Assembly (NCBI RefSeq): GCF_048128805.1
Contig: NC_136004.1
Location: 25,072,333-25,136,332 of the forward strand
Reading direction: 5' to 3'
Length of the DNA stretch: 64,000 nt
Origin: Centroberyx gerrardi
Lineage: Eukaryota; Chordata; Actinopteri; Beryciformes; Berycidae
Shown here: piece after piece, positions 39,201 to 50,300 of the stretch
Position numbering within the stretch: position 1 is the first letter of the stretch
How the letters are laid out: each line of letters starts with the position of its first letter
The notes under the pieces: generated by a model
Told to the model about the DNA's origin: nothing
Database searches by the model: none
The model's input: the letters and a program-made list of their open reading frames with translations, nothing else
Translations under genes and position numbers: made by a program

Positions 39201-40163
39201 CAATGGGACAAATAAGTCAGTGGTGAGAAACAATTACTTACTTTGAGATGATATTGTTTGTATAAAGGATCTGAAGAAGAGGCCCATCGATGTTGACATC
39301 TTCAACATTGATATTGCTGTAAAGTTGGGTGAAAATTACTAGGTGATCATTTTTCAACAATATATAGTGTGCATTGCTAAGTGGTATCAGTTAATTTACC
39401 TTGGTCTTGTCAAGATGTTCAATTTTCTTTTCAAACCCTTATGTGGTCTGTAAGTTAAGGAAATAGACAGAAAGACTACCAAGATAATTATCATTATACA
39501 ACAGTTAGTTCCAGTGGAGTCATTTGATTGGACAGGAGGCATTCCATAAGTGCTTATACAGTATGACAGCACTGGGACGTTTTGGTATCACTCGGCTTTA
39601 CAGGTTTTCTAATGTACACAGTTTATGTTTTGCTTGGCAACACTTGGTAGTGGAATCCTGAGGAAACTGTTGTTGTTGGCGGAGACGAATATAAGACAAA
39701 AGACATCATCTGTTGTCTCAAATTACTTGATAAATATCTTTGTTTATAGAACTGTTGTATAAAAGCAGTATCAGACTAGAGGTCGTTTTGTTATACTGTA
39801 TATCAGCACGGCTGTTTTTATCTACAACCGAATCACAGCTGTGCTGATATACAATATAACTGCACTCCCTCTCGTGTGATATTACTTAAGCATACATTTG
39901 CATTATATCTCCTGGTCTACATGAAGCGTTGGCAGATGGCTAACGGCGCTAGCTAACGTTAGCCACAGCTAACACATAGCGCAAAGGATATTCTCCTCTA
40001 TCAGTCCCTGAATATTGTCCTCGCACTCCTCCAACCTGCCCCGGAGGAGGCCGGGCTCTTCCAGGCCTTCCTCTTCATCCGTGAAGCGAATGTGTGTTGG
40101 GACAGGAGCGGTGTCATCCAGTTGTTCAAACAGTTCACTGTCGCCGAAATCAACCTCAGCCAT
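33277..40163 (-). CDS. zcchc8: zcchc8: zinc finger CCHC domain protein 8, NEXT complex scaffold
   Basis: ZCCHC8 bridges the RNA helicase MTR4 and RBM7 in the nuclear exosome targeting complex, which sends promoter-upstream and other short-lived nuclear RNAs to the exosome. Coding exons: 40163-39976, 39447-39400, 39316-39242, 39143-39047, 38966-38889, 38730-38627, 38336-38271, 38151-38091, 38005-37869, 37753-37611, 37478-37363, 36628-36542, 36106-35998, 34211-33277. They give about 747 residues (human 707). Exon 1 starts MAEVDFGDSELFEQLDD and includes a short coiled coil. The zinc knuckle CFNCGASGHQLRDC is at about residues 223-237. The PSP domain follows, with LPPLIYRMRQLGYPPGWLK. A Pro-rich region and the C-terminal MTR4-activating tail (FAAGIVPFE ... 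TYLKIRDLLKSSPRN) complete it. The exon 1 donor (GTGTTA) is weak, and the exon 9 donor is GC. Other junctions are standard. Confidence 0.92.
33490..33711 (-). repeat. zcchc8: 39-bp coding tandem repeat in the last zcchc8 exon
   Basis: Five full copies and one partial copy of a 13-residue unit, consensus EDSPQSPGPIKVP, occur head to tail in frame. Copies differ by one to three residues (for example EDTPQSPGPIKAP and EDSPHSPGPMKVP). Each unit carries two Ser-Pro or Thr-Pro sites. The human protein I recall has no such array here, in the region between the Pro-rich segment and the conserved C-terminal tail. The DNA copies remain close, so the expansion looks recent. Confidence 0.9.
34384..35992 (+). 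mobile_element. LINE-like retroposon fragment(s) in zcchc8 intron 13
   Basis: The plus strand at 34405-34575 encodes a short piece like the C-terminal part of a non-LTR reverse transcriptase (SFLGFTITNTLNWDENISCL then RRAQQRFFLQEMRKL). This order is typical of fish LINE families. No full reverse transcriptase or endonuclease remains. At 35971-35992 an AATAAAGTGATTCTGATGA-type tail resembles LINE 3' ends. It may belong to the same insertion or to another, because the middle is degraded. The tail stops within a few bases of the zcchc8 exon 13 donor. Confidence 0.6.
39780..39870. repeat. Short imperfect palindrome, MITE-like, near the zcchc8 first exon
   Basis: The segment TATATCAGCACGGCTGT and its near reverse complement ACAGCTGTGCTGATATACA lie about 20 nt apart, forming a hairpin of about 65 nt. 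It sits in zcchc8 intron 1, about 110 bp inside the exon 1 donor. It looks like a tiny inverted-repeat transposon relic. No target duplication was resolved. Confidence 0.5.
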
Positions 40164-41674
40164 CTTTGACCAGCTCTGCGCCTACGGCAGGACGTGGGTT
40201 CAGAGGTCAAAACAGCTACTCACGTAATTCATTGGTCCTCGTCATGTGACGTGTTTATAACCAGGATGTAAACAAGGCTGGAGCTGGAGAGTAGGAACTG
40301 AAAGGGTGTTAAGCCCACGACGCTGTCTTACAGGCTTCATGGGTCCCATATCGTGTAAAACTGGATTTCCGTTGCCTCTTTGATTATAAAGGAGTTGGAT
40401 GTGCTATCTAAACATCGTGAATGTATCGAAACGTACGGTAGCCAACTAAATCCACACAATCCATATTAGAAAACCGTGCCTCAAAACGAGCTGAACTTTG
40501 TGGCGTCACATTATCATTTTTGTAAGAAATAGTAGGCTAACAAAGTGTTTTTTTTAACAAAGTGGTTGAGCGGTTGTTATTGTTTATTACCGGAGAGTTT
40601 TCCCTACCTGTCTGCTGCCTGCTCTGTGTCTGTGGTATCTCATGTTTCACTCTTGAAAGGTTAGCCAATCAGAACAGAGGGGTCGTTAATATTAATGAGA
40701 CTTAAAGACACAGCAACAGAAACAGCCTGTTCTTGGTAAGGCTCAGAGAGATGCTGGAAAATGAATGTGTAAAAATGGATTGAGTGTTTTTGGTACATGA
40801 CACCAGAGAAACAGCTTTGAATGGACTTCAAGACATAAAATAAAACACTGGAAAGTGTAGAATATGGGGCCTTTAACTACTCCCCCGAAACACAGGGAGG
40901 AGCCTGTCAGGCCAACATCCCTAGGTAACACTTGGCCACTGTTTAAACTCCTCCCAGACAATATAAAATCTAAAAAAAAATCAGGTTGCCACCTGTCTGT
41001 CTTCCTAAGCAGCGTTGGGTATAGTGCTATGTAGTGCTGGCTGTACAGGTTTTCATTCCAACTGACTACACCAGGGGATTTCACTGATTAGTTCCTCCTC
41101 TCAAGGTGTGTTAAGTGAAACTTGGTTGGAATGAAAACCTGCAAACTCTCTTGTCCTCCATGGAAACCTCAAGATGGCAACTGTGCGCTCAGTCATTGTT
41201 GCCTTCCTTCTCTTTACTGTTACTTTACGATCAACCAATACTATACTAGCTTCCTCTGAATGACTCGGAGGAGTAATTTTAAGTTTAAACTGATATTGTA
41301 AATTGTATTGTAGCCTAGCAACAAGCCATGTTTGTTGCTGCACTGACGCATTTCTGTGCTTTTTTACTGTCAGTTCAGAGAGACTTAAGTTCCCATATTT
41401 CCTACTCAGAATTACCACGTGATTGACTCAAACGTTTCTCATTCGGAAGCTAGTACTTACAGTAAAGGGCATGGGCGCAGTCGTGTTTCGGGGGAGGAGC
41501 AATATGGCGCCGCCCTTAGACAGCGCTGAGGGCTTAAAAACCCTTTGGGCAAACTGAAAGGGTACTGTCTGTTTTACTGTTGCGTAGTCAGGTTGGTTTC
41601 CCTTTGTTGCTATTTGTCTAATTTTTTATATCTAGGTGAAATATCCCAGTCTTCCTAGAGGACTGTTCCTAACA
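40164..41674. promoter_or_regulatory. Divergent promoter region of zcchc8 and the unrecognised plus-strand gene
   Basis: The start codons of the two genes face away from each other 1.5 kb apart. The zcchc8 start sits in an AAGATGGCTG context (minus strand, near 40160-40170), close to a YY1 motif. At the other end AATATGGCGCCGCC (41500-41515) is also YY1-like, and a TTAAAAA run follows at about 41534. An AG acceptor at about 41634 suggests a possible 5' UTR intron in the plus-strand gene. A foldback element occupies about 41046-41147. Whether one promoter serves both genes is not shown. Confidence 0.45.
41046..41147. repeat. Foldback (inverted-repeat) element of about 100 bp
   Basis: The two ends carry CAGGTTTTCATTCCAAC in opposite orientation: direct near 41055, and as TTGGAATGAAAACCTGCA near 41128. 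About 55 bp lies between the arms. It has the form of a small non-autonomous transposon relic in the zcchc8 divergent promoter region. Its ends are approximate. Confidence 0.6.
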
Positions 41675-43579
41675 ATGTCAAGTTGCCCAACTGTCCACTT
41701 AACGTTACCACGGTGCGACGGAGGCACACGGAAATTTCGCTTTATTTACTTGGTAAATCTAACCTCGTTCAGGCTAACAGAATGTCCCAACAAGGTGAGT
41801 GTTAAGTGCCACTTCAAACCCAAAGATAATTGTTTTTCCTAGTCAACGAAGGTTCGTTGGATCTAATCTTATCCGCATGGCCCCATAACCCTTGCTGTCC
41901 GCTAGAGGGAGCTATTGACCATCATCATCATTACACACCCCTACCCAGGCAGGACCAAACACCCATTCATAATTTGTCAGTTATACACAACCTCTTATTA
42001 TTGTATTTGAAAATGAAGCCAAATACTAAAGAATAACATTTTGACCAACGATAACAGAAATGCTGTGAAAACAATAAATTGTGTCGTTTTTTATGACTTT
42101 ATACCACCTCCGACATATGTCATGATGTAGCCTACCTACTTCCTCAAATGTGTAACATTGTCCCCCAAATATATTATGATATTGCCAACACATTCTACAG
42201 ATAATCTAGTGGATGAGCAAGGGATTGTGCATTTAACATAAAATCTGCAGATGTATTTCAAGGTAGGACCTCGAGGAGGAAGTGGCATCATATTTATCAT
42301 CTCTAGTCTGTTTCTATTTCAGGGTCCAGTTGTTCCTCTCTATTTAGGAGCTGATCTCTTCTCTAATACTGACATTCGTACAGAGAACCACCCCAGATAC
42401 CATGCCAAGTTTGCCAAGAAAGGATTGGCCACAAAAATACAGTTTTCCTCAGGTAGTAGAACCATAAATACACTAGTATGTCTTAACAAAGCTGCACATA
42501 CACAGACAACAAAGTGTTTACAGTTTTGTTTTCCCCACCGGTTTGTTACAGCATTCAGGTTCCATGGGTTGAAGGTACCTACTGCAAGTAACAGCCTCTG
42601 GTTCTACAGCATCCAGGGACTGTTTCGAGTTGCCTTTGAAATGTACAGTAAACAAGAACAGCTTGCCGTGCTGGAGAACTTTCAGGTACAACTCACACTA
42701 TGTAGCCTATGTTTCTGCATGCAGCTTTTGGTTAAATCAATCCCAAGATGTTTGATGTGCGGTTGTGTATTCCCTCTCTAGGGCGTTTGGAAATCCCAGA
42801 TAAATGACAGCCCTCTGAAAATGAGCTACAACCTCAGTGTGCAGCTTGACTCTGCAGCATCCAGTAGCATCACTGAGATGTCTGATAAAGAGTTAAAGGT
42901 TACACTGATGTCACACCCACAGCACTGCCAAGTTCCTGGGGAATTGGTGGATGTAAGTGGGATTGACACCGGTCCCTGTGGTGACACCTCTGCAGATCAC
43001 GATTACTGTTCTTTCCCCAAGGAGAGCTTGCCAACAGAGCCTGTCCAACTAATTTTATCCACCCTGAGACAGAAACTGCACAGCTTGGAGGAAAAACTCT
43101 CCTCTGAGAGTCAAGGCTGCACAGACCAGCTGGAGACCGCCTTGCTGCTTCTGGAGAACACTGATCGGTGTGTGAACGGGAATCTGGAGGAAAAGGATGT
43201 GGCAGAAACTGTGCTGGCGCTGCTGGAGGCCAAGAATTGGGGTTCGGTGTATTCAAGCCCCCTGCTGAACTCTGTAGGATGTTGGCTCGGCCGGCAGTTT
43301 CACGCAGCCAACAGTAGCATCAGCCAGAAGGTGGAGGGCTTTAAAGTTCAGCATATTGAGCGAATCAGCGACCTGCCGCCTGCGGAGGAACTGGCCACAG
43401 AGCTGTTTCCGGAAGCCATGCAGACTCTGCTGCTGCACTGGATGGGCCTGAGCGACGCGTCCAGCCTGGAGAAGAGGCGCAGCGAGTATCCCATCCTGCT
43501 GCTCATCCTCGAGTTCGCAAACCACAACCTCATCACCGGCGTGGCTCATGTGCTGTACTCAAGTCTTATATGCAAATAG
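41675..43579 (+). CDS. Unrecognised four-exon gene, about 393 residues
   Basis: I do not recognise this protein. Coding exons are 41675-41794, 42323-42452, 42552-42685 and 42782-43579. All have standard AG acceptors and GT donors, and the phases close. The start MSSCPTVHLTLPRCDGGTRK is the first ATG of the frame; an upstream in-frame extension has no ATG. The middle reads PLYLGADLFSNTDIRT, then HPRYHAKFAKKGLATKI, then LQ/IQGLFRVAFEMYSKQEQL. The last exon (265 residues) has a predicted amphipathic helix at QLILSTLRQKLHSLEEKL and a Leu-rich C-terminus (ELFPEAMQTLLLHWMGL ... PILLLILEFANHNLITGV). There is no signal peptide, zinc motif or clear enzyme motif. The Leu-rich end could look like a membrane segment but contains charged and polar residues. 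Coding character is strong: four compatible exons, no stops, and codon-like third positions. Confidence 0.75.
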
Positions 43580-43599
43580 GAGTGGGTTTTTCATATATG

Positions 43600-43661
43600 A
43601 GTGTGTGTGTGTGTGTGTATGTGTGTGTGTGTATGTATGTATGTATATATATATATATATA
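43600..43661 (+). repeat. (GT)n-(GTAT)n-(TA)n compound microsatellite
   Basis: A GT run passes into GTAT and then TA repeats just after the stop codon of the unrecognised gene, so it is probably in that gene's 3' UTR. It is likely to be length-variable. Confidence 0.85.
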
Positions 43662-43810
43662 TTTTTTATGTATTAATGAGGTTGTGCTTTCTTCCTTTGG
43701 ATAATAACATGTTTTGTGATGCACACTTCTTTCTCAATTCATGCAGTTATTGTTACTTTAGTTAAAAAAATAATTGAGACATAAGAAAAACCTTATTCAA
43801 CACAAACTAA

Positions 43811-43816
43811 TTTATT
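43811..43816 (-). promoter_or_regulatory. rsrc2: rsrc2 polyadenylation signal (AATAAA)
   Basis: The reverse complement of TTTATT reads AATAAA, 537 nt after the rsrc2 stop codon. It is the clearest signal in the gap to the convergent gene. Confidence 0.55.
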
Positions 43817-44352
43817 TAAAGAACATTTGAAAATTTTGATTATTCCTTCCACAAGTCCATCTTTATCCTTGGCGACTCTGAAGACAACTTATCAGTATTA
43901 CAATCCACCGTTTTAATGTTTTTCCATTCAAACTGAGGGATTCTAACAATGCTACATTGACTTCAGATGAAGCTGTAAAGCCTCTTGGTAAATGAATGTA
44001 AACAATTATTCACTTGACCTACATCATGTTCCATTTCAAACAATCACATAATATATTTTAGTTAAAAAAAGGAAAGAAAAAAAACCTATCACATTTTTCA
44101 AACAAATATCGAATTTTAACCAGCATCAACCAGTCATTAAACTGCATCATTTTGTAAAGATGTACAGATTAATAAACACTGAGACAAACTCAGCCTCGAG
44201 CTATTTACATTATAATGTTCCAAGATGTGAGATCTTTGTTTCTAAATAAATTACAGATCCAAAGCAACATCCATGCAAGCTTGAGGGCTAGCGGTGAGCT
44301 GGTAGACCTACATGATTAGTTGAGAGAGGCCAAGACAGCACAAGGTTTGGCA

Positions 44353-47300
44353 CTAGATGGTGTCCATTCCGCGTGAGAATGAGGACGAGAAGCCGAGGCC
44401 CATTCCCCTCTGGGTGTGTGTCTGGGACCTGGCCATCTCATACTGAACATCGAGGTTCCTAAACATCTCCTCTTGCTGTTGAAGAGTCTTCAAACCTTCA
44501 TCATTGAGTGGTTTAGCAGCTTCAGTGTCATCATCTGCCTGTGAAGACAGAAAACTTCATAAACCTGGGAAAGTTCCAGGTTGGAAAATTCAAACGTATT
44601 TCAACTAAATAGTCAACAAAATTGTCAAACATACTGAAGTAAGTAAAATGACTCAGTTATACTTACTTTAATACCCATTAGTTTGCGAAATTTAACGTTT
44701 TGGTCCTTGTTTCCAAAGTTTAGCTTCTCCCACAACTCCGCTGTCTGGGACTTGTCCTTAAAAAATATAAAAGATGAATGAGCACTTTGTAAGAATGGAA
44801 GAAGCACATATATATGGAAACATCCTGTTCTGATGTCAATATTTTTTAAAAACCTGTTCCGACACAGGAAGAATTGAGCATGCATAGAATTGTGTGATAA
44901 ATGAGGACCAAATGATTAAAATCTTACCCCTTCCTTCTTTCCCTGCCATAGCATCTTCCTCTTTTTCTCCTGCTCTGCAAACTTCATGGGGTTTACAGCG
45001 GAGGGGTTGTAGTAGCTGGGCACCGCGATACCAGTCTCTGCCAAGGTTTTGGCTTGAAGGGCTGCCATTTGTGCTGCCATGGCTATCTGGGGGGTGACCT
45101 GCGTCCCAGAGGCCAGCAGGGCCGCCACGTTGAGGACAGGGTTGGTGGCGGCAGCTGCTGCAGCAGCAGCAGCAGCAACTGTATCGCACAGCAGAGGAGT
45201 AGCCACTGTAAAGAAAATACAGAGACCAGCACAGATGACAGTGAGTGGTTACATCTTGACTGAAATGATGAAGTCTTTACAAAACTGGGCACAACTGATA
45301 ATAATAGTCCTTCTCACCTGCAGCTATCTCCTGCTGCTGCTGCTGCTGTTTCTCCAACATCTCCTTTTCCTTCTGCTCCTGCAGTTTCTTGGCTCTCTCC
45401 AATCTGGAAAGAAACAGAACGAGGGGCTCATCTTAGTCATTCAACTTTGGAAGTACAGTGTGCTCACTGCAGTATACCTAAAAGAGATAAATGGGGATTA
45501 GAGCTTGAGTCTCATTTCCTATAGAGGTGAGCGACCAGGACACTCTGCCGATGTGTGGACGGTCAACAAGCTTGCCGGCCGAGAACTGTTGGCCATGGCA
45601 TAACTTTTCATGGTCATCAGCCATCAAGCCAATCAGATTTGCATGCTTCCTTGTTTCCCTACTAATATGATTTCATTTTATCAACAACAGCTCTGCCTGG
45701 CAAGTGCAAAATGGGCAAGAAGTTGATTACAACCATTCAAAGCTTTCCAGTTCTCTACACTTTTATTAGAATGACATCAGGAATAAACGTCTCAAAAACA
45801 ATGCTTGGAGAACGGTGATCGTTGGGGTCAATGTTTAATGTCAATTAATGCTACCTAATTAGCACTTGCCAGCTAGCTATGTTAACTTGTTAAAATGATA
45901 TAATGTTATGAATGGCAATACCAGAGAGCAAAAATGCGTAATTTGCCTGTTTAAAACGTAGCTGTACTAGGACACTAGATAGAACCAATCAGAGCCTCTC
46001 ACACCGCCCACAGTTGGTCAGAATAGAGCGACCCATCAACCAGGCAGCAGTGTGAACGCCCTGTGCGTCACTGCCGTACCTTCTGGCCAGGGCCTCTTGT
46101 GCATCCATAGCTGTGTTTCTGCCCCGGAAGGCGGGTGGACTAACGGACCTGCTTCGACTCTTTCTGCGCACTTTCTCACTCCTCTTCTTTCGCTCCCTAG
46201 AGAAACACCCCAAAACAACTTAATAGACATATTGCGGCTGACTGAATGGCATGCATGCAGGACAAGTGAAGAGAAAACAATTTAGACCCACAAGACATGG
46301 AGGAATGTTAATCAAGCCCACCTGCTTTTACTGCGGCTTCTGCTACGGTGCCGATGTTTGGTCCTTGAACCTGAGCGAGACTTTGCCTTCCTCTTCCTGT
46401 CACGGCTGCGTGATCGTGATCGCCGTTTGTCCCTACTTTTGCTGTGATGCCGCCTGAAAGCCAGGAAATCCATAACATAAATCAGGGAATTTGGTAACAT
46501 GAATCAAAGTGCCACCACAGTTAAGCCCTGTTAAAATGATCAGAACAGATGGCCTTTATCAACGATGTTAAGTGGTATGTGAGAGAGACTACTACCACTA
46601 ATAATGATAACATTTATATTTGTGTAGCACTTCTCTTAACTATGCTACTTTAAATGTAACTGCAGACTCCATTAGCCTATAGCGTCAACAAGGTCAAATC
46701 TGCAAAAGTCAGAAACTATGACTTTTCTTTTGTGTCTTAAAAGAAGTTACAGGGCCTGCTACACTGATTGCCTTAGGCAGGTTAATTAGCAGACTCACCT
46801 CTCTCGTGAGTGTGACCTGGAGTGGCTCCGCGCCCTGGAGGGCTTCCTGTCTTTGCGTCGGGATCGCTCCTCTCCATTCTCTGCTGAAAGCCGCTCCTTG
46901 CCCCTCTCGCTCTGCTCATACTGCTCGTCCAGTTTTTTGTGAGATTTTGACGGCTTCTCAGAGTCCCTCTTTCGTGCCTGTTTTAAGAAGAAGTTGTCTC
47001 TTTCAGGAAAATAGTGCAACAAAAAGAGTTAGTACCATGGCTTTCAGCAGAAGATACGTAATAAATTTGATAAGCTGAAAAAAAAAACAACTTGTCATTT
47101 AAGATCCATTTCCATAACATGTACAGAAAGACATTTTCAGAACATGTAAGTTGGCATTTCTGTGTTCGGCCTGCTACGACTGCACTAACTGCAGTATTAA
47201 TACGGGAATTAAATGGAGCCAGCCAATTATCAATTCATTTTGTCACTGATTGATGTTAAAAGGCAGAAGTATCATAGAATTATCCTACTGAATGTATAAA

Positions 47301-50300
47301 AGAAATACTTACTTCAAACACTTCAAAAATAATTCTAGTAATGTTTTAAAAAGGGCCACTTAAAAGTGTCACATCTCTTGCAGTCTACCTGAATGATTTT
47401 GGTCACAGAGCTACATAAAACAAGAGCTGCCTTAATACAAGCCATTCCAAGCATTTTCATTACTCAAGTAATACTTAAACATGTCTTAAGACAACCCATT
47501 TGACAATTCAATCATTCTGAAAATAGCAGGTCAAAGTCTTCTTTAAAATCCCCCACTGTAGCGGCCCTTTGAAAACGTGCATGCAAACTTCCAAGATTTA
47601 ATTCTCAGGCGTAAAAGTGTAAAAGCGAAAGGTGTAAATAGGGATGGGCATCCAACTTAATTTTAACTGATTAATTACTTAATCAAATCAAATAATCAAA
47701 TTAAGAAGTCCATTTTTAGAAAGTCTACATCATACAACACACACTTATAAAACGAAAATGAAATGCACTAATTTACTGCCTAAAACACAATGAAAAAGGC
47801 CTATAATTTCAGTGCTTTTTTTTTGTTGCTAATTCTACCTGCCACTTATTAAGTTCAGCCTCTCTGTATAACAGAGTTGCACCATGTTTTTCTCATGAGA
47901 GCATTTAGTTTGCAACTGCTATTCATTACTATGACCTGGCACGACACAGAAAAGGGGGTCACACCTCTTAAATATGGACAAATTATTTAGCCTTGCGCCA
48001 AATATAGTGAGGTAGCAAAAAAAGATCAGAATTAGGGACAAATGTAACAGGTGTAATTACTCAAAGAAAACAAAACATTAAAAAAAATCAAAAAAATCCA
48101 TGAGATTCAAGCTGAGCTAAATGTCTGTTTGGGTTAAATGAAAGATTTATTATGCCCATCCCTAGCTGTAAAAGATGCAAGAGTTAATTCCAATTTGTCT
48201 ACTTAATTGTGTAAGGCAAATAGGAGTTTGAATGGCAGATAGTTACCTGTCCCAGTAGTAGGCATATTATTTTGCTATGTCAGCAGGGTCTTCTGTTCAG
48301 TCTCTTCGTGCATTAGCACGCTGAGTATGATTTATTGTAGAAATGTTATCATGTGATCTACACACAGGATTTAACAAAAAAATAAAGAAAAAAAAAATCT
48401 ACTCTTCACCATATAATATGGTTACAATTAGTGACAGATATCCAAGGATGAAAGGTTCCTTTGAGACATGTCAACATAGGGAGGACAAAAAAAGGGCCCT
48501 TTCCATGTGAGTAAGCCCATGACCATCTGGGAACCTACAGTTTTTAGCTTTGATTTAGATTACACATTTGACCTGATTAAACATACTTACCCCAGCCTAA
48601 AACTAACTATAGGCATTCAAAATGACAGCAAATGTGCTTTAGATCAAGAGAAATGAAATCGTTAATTACCTCTTTGCTCCTGCTGCGACTTCGCCTGTGC
48701 TTCCTGTCACCTGTAAAACACCAGATTTGCAGTATGGCTTACAGAAAACAGCAGAAAAGATTTTTAAAAGCACAAACTAGAAGGCACTCGGTAAAGCAAG
48801 GGCCAATCTGTCCACCAAATTTCAGCCAAATCTGTTTTGTAACTTTTTGAGGTTTCTTTCTAACAAACAGACAGGGATGAAAACATTAACTCCTTCCAAC
48901 TTCATTGGTAGAGGTAAAAATGTATTCCTAAGATCAGGGAAAGTGATCACACCTGCCTTTCCTTTGACAAATAAACAAATGTAAACAAATAAACTGTCAG
49001 AATGAATGGGTGACTGTCTGTACTCTTCCCTTACATTCAACTGATAAAAAACTAGGGCTGAAAGATGTATCGTATTTTTATCATTAGCGCGATTTGAATT
49101 TCTGCAATAAACACATCGCAAAGGTCTGCAATAACTGGAAGAGAGCGTAATACTGTTGCTGTAACTTAATAAAGTGACAACAACTACATCTAATTTAATT
49201 AAATTTAATTTAATATTACTTGCTGTTACAGCAACAGTATTACGCAGTACGACTGAACGGCAGTCGGCTGGCAGCGTTTTGACCGGAACAATTGGCAAAG
49301 CAAAGCATTATGGGAAGGGCTAAAATCCTTCTTACAGCTTTTTTGATTTTAGAGACAAGGAGAAGATGGTGGGTTGGATGACAAAGCATCTTTTGTGCTT
49401 TAGGTTTTGGACTTAAGAAAAGAATAAAGTTTGCACTAATGCTGGAAATTTAGTTCATTACACAGCAAACAGTATTCATTGTTGGGGTCCATACTTTCAG
49501 CACATGCAATCAGAGACACATTGAAATAGTATGCCTTAATCTCTGTATTTATCGCATTTCATATCGCCATCGCAACATCCAACAAGTTTATCGCACATCG
49601 CATATTTTCTCCATATCGTGCAGCCCTATAAAAAACACAAGCAAATCTCACTCCACTGCCATAGTTCTTCCCGAATTTTCTGTATGTGTGAATACTGATG
49701 CTGAACACTAACGTTTTCGGTCCCTGGAGCGCGACCTCGACCGTGAGTGGTGGTGTTTGGAGCTTCTGGGAGATTTGGATGACTCCATGCTGTGTTTTTT
49801 TCTGTGATGAGCCGGGGAGCCTGTTCTGAAGTCAACGGAGTCGTCGTCGCTTGCCTGAAACAAATGGACACGAGACAACACATCAGCAAGTCAGTGTTGT
49901 TCAGTACAGTAGTAGTGTCCTACTTGTATACATTCCAAAAGGCACACAAGTGTTACATTTACTGCACTATTTCTGTTCTTGATATTAGCCCATAAGAAAA
50001 ACTTAGATTAAAACTGGCACTTATGATGTTGTTGGCTTAAGTACCAACACATAAGGAATTTATAACATTATAGTGTATCTTGTAGCAGAGTATAATATAG
50101 TACATGCAGCAGTAAAATACACTACCTGTCTAAAACACAGTGGTTGACAGAAATTTTTGGTTTACAAAAAATAGTTTGTCAGGGGTGGATTTCTTTTATG
50201 AAAATAGTGTGAAAATATTGTGGAATATTGCGCTCAAAAATGTAAAATGTGTAAACAGTTTGACTAAGTTTTCCTTTACAGTTCTTTGAGCTTGCAGTTA

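Larger units (their letters stand above)
43580..44352. other. Overlapping 3' ends of the unrecognised gene and rsrc2
   Basis: The two genes converge here with 773 bp between stop codons. On the minus strand AATAAA (43811-43816) is a good rsrc2 polyadenylation signal, giving a 3' UTR of about 540 nt. On the plus strand I saw no canonical AATAAA or ATTAAA before it, so that transcript may use a variant signal or run into rsrc2 in antisense. Confidence 0.55.

Noticed and set aside
44836-45501. Other-frame open frames over the rsrc2 alanine and glutamine exons
   Set aside because: Shadows of GCN and CAG repeats in the true rsrc2 frame.
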